From Candidatus Mediterraneibacter gallistercoris (GTDB lineage Bacteria > Bacillota_A > Clostridia > Lachnospirales > Lachnospiraceae), in assembly GCA_019119745.1 (NCBI GenBank), contig DWWI01000248.1, positions 1 to 16,280 of the forward strand: 16,280 nucleotides of DNA, written 5' to 3'. A program made the position numbers and the translations under genes. Of this stretch, positions 13,755 through 16,280 are shown piece by piece. Under the pieces are notes generated by a model. That model made no database searches. It saw nothing but the letters and a program-made list of their open reading frames with translations, and was not told the DNA's origin. The stretch's first letter is position 1, and each line of letters starts with the position of its first letter.

Positions 13755-15197
13755 CTATCCGATCACCCGGAACTCTTTCCATTTTCCTCTTCGGAAACGG
13801 ATCCAGAAAAATGCAGCCCTGATCATCCAGTCCAGACACATGGCAAATGCGATACCGATTACGCCCAGATCCAGACAGACGCCGAACAGGATTGAAAATA
13901 CAACTCTGCACCCGATCGTGGAAAAGATACTTACATACATGGTGTATTTCACATCCCCTGCCGCCCGCAGGCCGTTTGAGAGGGCGCCCGAGAGCGGATA
14001 GAACAAAGCATTAAAAATGTTGTGTATGATGACCAGTATCACGACCAGCCGCGCCGCCTCATCGGAAATCGCATAGCCCCGGAGAACCAAAGGCGCCGCC
14101 AGCAGGACCACTCCGTTCCACAGAATGGATGCAAGAAATGTGATCCGAAGGAGCTTGCGCATATAATACTCTGCCGCTTCAGTATCGCCCGCTCCCATGC
14201 ACTGTCCGATCACCGTGACAAAGGCAAGCCCCAGAGCGGTTCCCATCAGAGCCGCCACAGACCAGAAACTCTGTGCCACACCGTTGGCCGCGATCTGCAC
14301 GGTTCCGAAAAGAGCAGTGATACTGCTGAGCGCTACTTTCGTGAGCTGGAACAGCCCGTTCTCAATTCCGTTTGGCACTGCAATCCCAAGGATCCGCTTT
14401 ACCATGCTGCCTTCCCATTGGAAAATATTTTTCCATTTAAGACGGACACGGACAGAGTCGGAAAGGGGTTCCGCTCTCTGTTTCCTGCATTTCTGAGTCT
14501 CATGCTTCTCCTTTCGGAAACAGAGTACCAGAATGACCACCGCGGAAAATGTCCTGGCAATCAGCGACGGATAAGCAACTCCCGCCACACCCGCATGGAA
14601 AACAAATACGCCGATCGCATTTCCCGCTATATTGATCCCGTTCGCTGCAAGGGAAATATTCATGGTCACGTTGGTCTTTCCCATACTCCGGTATATGGCG
14701 GCGCCGGCATTATAGACAGCGATCGCCGGATAAGAGTACGCGGATATCCTCAGATAGGTCACGCAGGCTTCCATTACATCCTGATCCACCTCTCCGAACA
14801 GAAGCCTTAAAAGCTGACGGTTCAGTACAAGAGAGAAGATCATCACGGCCACGGAGAAAACTGAGGCGATCATCACAAGCTGTCCTGCCGACAGATTTCC
14901 GTTCTTCTCGTCCCTGCTGCCAATGTACTGGCTTACCACCACAGCGCCCCCTGCGGCCAATGCCGCGAACAGGAAGATAAATACTGTATTAAACATATTG
15001 ACGAGAGAGACACCCGATACCGCGGCTTCTCCCGCATAGCTGACCATAAATGTATCGGATACACCCACCAGCACTTCCAGAAGCTGCTCCAGAAAGAGCG
15101 GCAGGATCAGAAGTTTCAGCGCATGATCAGAAAAGAGCTTTCTCTCATCCGGTATGGATACGGCCGGCTCCGTAAGCCGGCAGATCAGTTGTTTCAT
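13755..15197 (-). CDS. MATE-family efflux transporter
   Basis: This 480-residue protein is a full MATE exporter with about 12 helices. The N-half shows PLFLEQLLEVLVGVSDTFMV and VVSQYIGSRDEKNG; the C-half shows PNGIENGLFQLTKVAL and FVTVIGQCMGAGDTEAAE at the matching positions. GAAIYRSMGKTNVTM and SNGLRAAGDVKYTM are the paired family loops. The loop between the halves is long and basic (about residues 225-258, rich in K, R and E), which accounts for the extra length compared with the 449-residue MATE protein encoded at 8329-9678. A short polar N-terminal extension of about 25 residues precedes the first helix. The start is ATG 15197 after GGCGGTGAA. The dehydrogenase gene follows after 35 bases, so pump and enzyme may share a transcript. 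Confidence 0.93.
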   Translation of the reverse strand: MKQLICRLTEPAVSIPDERKLFSDHALKLLILPLFLEQLLEVLVGVSDTFMVSYAGEAAVSGVSLVNMFNTVFIFLFAALAAGGAVVVSQYIGSRDEKNGNLSAGQLVMIASVFSVAVMIFSLVLNRQLLRLLFGEVDQDVMEACVTYLRISAYSYPAIAVYNAGAAIYRSMGKTNVTMNISLAANGINIAGNAIGVFVFHAGVAGVAYPSLIARTFSAVVILVLCFRKEKHETQKCRKQRAEPLSDSVRVRLKWKNIFQWEGSMVKRILGIAVPNGIENGLFQLTKVALSSITALFGTVQIAANGVAQSFWSVAALMGTALGLAFVTVIGQCMGAGDTEAAEYYMRKLLRITFLASILWNGVVLLAAPLVLRGYAISDEAARLVVILVIIHNIFNALFYPLSGALSNGLRAAGDVKYTMYVSIFSTIGCRVVFSILFGVCLDLGVIGIAFAMCLDWMIRAAFFWIRFRRGKWKEFRVIG

Positions 15198-15233
15198 GAA
15201 ATTTCACCGCCACATATCATTTCTTACGGTTCA

Positions 15234-15263
15234 AGTATAGTTCTTCTGTTCCTGTATATCCAA
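15234..15263 (-). promoter_or_regulatory. Candidate promoter of the MATE-dehydrogenase operon
   Basis: On the minus strand TTGGAT (15263-15258), 18 bases and TATACT (15239-15234) form a fair sigma-A promoter, 37 bases before the MATE start codon. It lies after the terminator of the upstream major facilitator gene. Confidence 0.5.
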
Positions 15264-15301
15264 TACTTAGATTTCATGCTGCCATATGCCTGTAAAGCAT
15301 G

Positions 15302-15334
15302 AAAAACACCGCAGAGCTCCCGCCGCGGTGTTTT
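15302..15334 (-). terminator. Rho-independent terminator of the major facilitator gene
   Basis: AAAACACCGC (15303-15312) pairs perfectly with GCGGTGTTTT (15325-15334) around a 12-base loop. On the minus strand it ends in GGTGTTTTTC, about 44 bases after the exporter stop. The flanking A and T tracts would let it also work in the plus direction, but no plus-strand gene ends here. Confidence 0.9.
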
Positions 15335-15377
15335 CTCAATTTTTCTATTGTTTTTCTGTATTTTTCTGTTTCCCGTT

Positions 15378-16280
15378 TTATTTTTTCTCCCGGACTGCAA
15401 ATATGGATATCAGGAACAGCACTACTGCCCCTGCTGTCATCCAGAGAAATGATACGTTCATGCCGTGCATCATTGCATTGTCGCCGTACACTTCTGCCGA
15501 AGCCGTGCTCACTACTGTCATGATACCGACAAACACAGCCGAACCGATCGAACCGGCAATCGTACGCAGCGAGGTGAGAAGCGATGAAGCGTCCGCAACT
15601 TTCGTCGGATGTACATTGCTCGTGCCCCATGTCAGGAGCGGCATCATAAGGCTGCCGATGGCGATGTTACGGATTACATTAAAGGCTGCCGCAACCCACA
15701 GCGGCGTGCTCATGGTAAGAAAATACATTCCGATATTACCGATGACCAGAGCTGCCGATCCTGCCACGAAAATCTTTTTGATTCCCATCCGGTCATACAG
15801 ATTTCCCGCAAACGGGCTGACGATGGCAGTCGCAAGAGAACCCGGCAGTGTGACAAGACCTGAGACAACGGCCGAATATCCCATAACACTCTGAACATAC
15901 AGCGGCATCATCACGGAGGAGCCCATCATAACCAGATAGAGCACCATGCTGGCGATCACGCTGACCGCGTATTTCCAGTTGGCAAGGATCCTGACATCGA
16001 GGAACGGTTTCTCAAGGGTGCTCTGGCGGACCATAAAGAATACGCATACAATCGCACCGACTACAAGGGGAAGACCGCCTTCGATACTGATCAGACCGAA
16101 ACTGCTGATATTTCCGATACCGAGAGTAATGCCTCCGAAGGCCACGATACTCTCCACAAAGGAGATCACGTCGAACTTCTTGTCCTGAAGTTCAAGTACG
16201 TCGTCAAAGACGATGCTCGATATAACAAAGGATACCGCCATGATCACAAGAGCCACCCAGAAGATCGATTTCCATCCGAA
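15378..16280 (-). CDS. DHA2-family major facilitator exporter, C-terminal part (cut by window edge)
   Basis: The frame is open from the stop at 15378 to the window edge and gives 300 residues. The first residues (FGWKSIFW) match the loop before helix 7 region of 14-helix drug/proton antiporters of the EmrB/QacA type, so roughly the first third to 40 percent is missing. LASxMG-like motifs are not seen, but the helix-dense sequence includes the conserved PLYVQSVMGYSAVVSGLVTL, then PGSLATAIVSPFAGNLYDR, the usual motif-C-like and motif-A-like stretch of the second half. It ends with two helices and a short basic tail. Such exporters expel drugs or toxic compounds using the proton gradient; the substrate is unknown. 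An internal GTG at 16256 is not the start because upstream codons are clearly coding. Confidence 0.92.
   Translation of the reverse strand, partial: FGWKSIFWVALVIMAVSFVISSIVFDDVLELQDKKFDVISFVESIVAFGGITLGIGNISSFGLISIEGGLPLVVGAIVCVFFMVRQSTLEKPFLDVRILANWKYAVSVIASMVLYLVMMGSSVMMPLYVQSVMGYSAVVSGLVTLPGSLATAIVSPFAGNLYDRMGIKKIFVAGSAALVIGNIGMYFLTMSTPLWVAAAFNVIRNIAIGSLMMPLLTWGTSNVHPTKVADASSLLTSLRTIAGSIGSAVFVGIMTVVSTASAEVYGDNAMMHGMNVSFLWMTAGAVVLFLISIFAVREKK

Noticed and set aside
13720..13911. 64-residue N-terminal extension of the alcohol dehydrogenase.
   Set aside because: It overlaps the well-conserved end of the MATE gene in another frame. The family starts at MYNFFNPTRV, which has its own AGGAGG.

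Overview
The window looks like chromosomal DNA of a Gram-positive anaerobe of the class Clostridia, most likely family Lachnospiraceae. I base this on strong GGAGG-type ribosome binding sites before nearly every gene, moderate GC with AT-rich gaps, a Gram-positive-type LexA box, and protein families common in gut Clostridia (YolD plus UvrX-type polymerase, cytidylate-kinase-like protein, many MATE pumps). The genus cannot be fixed from the sequence alone. There are no rRNA or tRNA genes, no CRISPR array, no insertion sequence and no phage genes. No gene-free stretch exceeds about 210 bases.

Layout. Bases 1-842 (minus) hold a two-component system: an OmpR-type response regulator whose stop overlaps the start of a histidine kinase cut by the window edge. 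Bases 1009-2779 (minus) hold a membrane protein of unknown function and an EamA transporter, 28 bases apart. Bases 2904-3589 (minus) hold a cytidylate-kinase-like protein with a strong terminator. Divergent from it is a TetR-type regulator (3791-4414, plus) whose promoter carries a 32-base palindrome. A CPA1-type cation/proton antiporter with two C-terminal RCK_C domains follows (4525-6117, plus); its only clear promoter lies before a terminator hairpin, so its leader may work by attenuation.

Bases 6172-8140 (minus) are a DNA-damage module: a Y-family translesion polymerase and a YolD-like protein behind a promoter whose -35 box is embedded in a LexA operator. A MATE exporter is transcribed divergently from it (8329-9678). 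Bases 9759-10936 (minus) are a second MATE gene broken by an internal deletion with frameshift; it too lies behind a promoter and a terminator-like hairpin. Upstream are an orphan HigA-like antitoxin or regulator (11124-11420), a LysR regulator (11463-12353), an iron-type alcohol dehydrogenase (12550-13719) and a third MATE exporter (13755-15197). The window ends with a 3'-terminal fragment of a DHA2-type major facilitator exporter (15378-16280, minus).

Overall this is a transporter- and regulator-rich region, with four drug-exporter-type genes (one broken), one antiporter and one EamA carrier. I see no clearly new multi-gene defence or biosynthetic system. The most interesting signals are regulatory: the LexA-controlled promoter, the TetR palindrome, and two leaders in which a terminator sits between promoter and gene.
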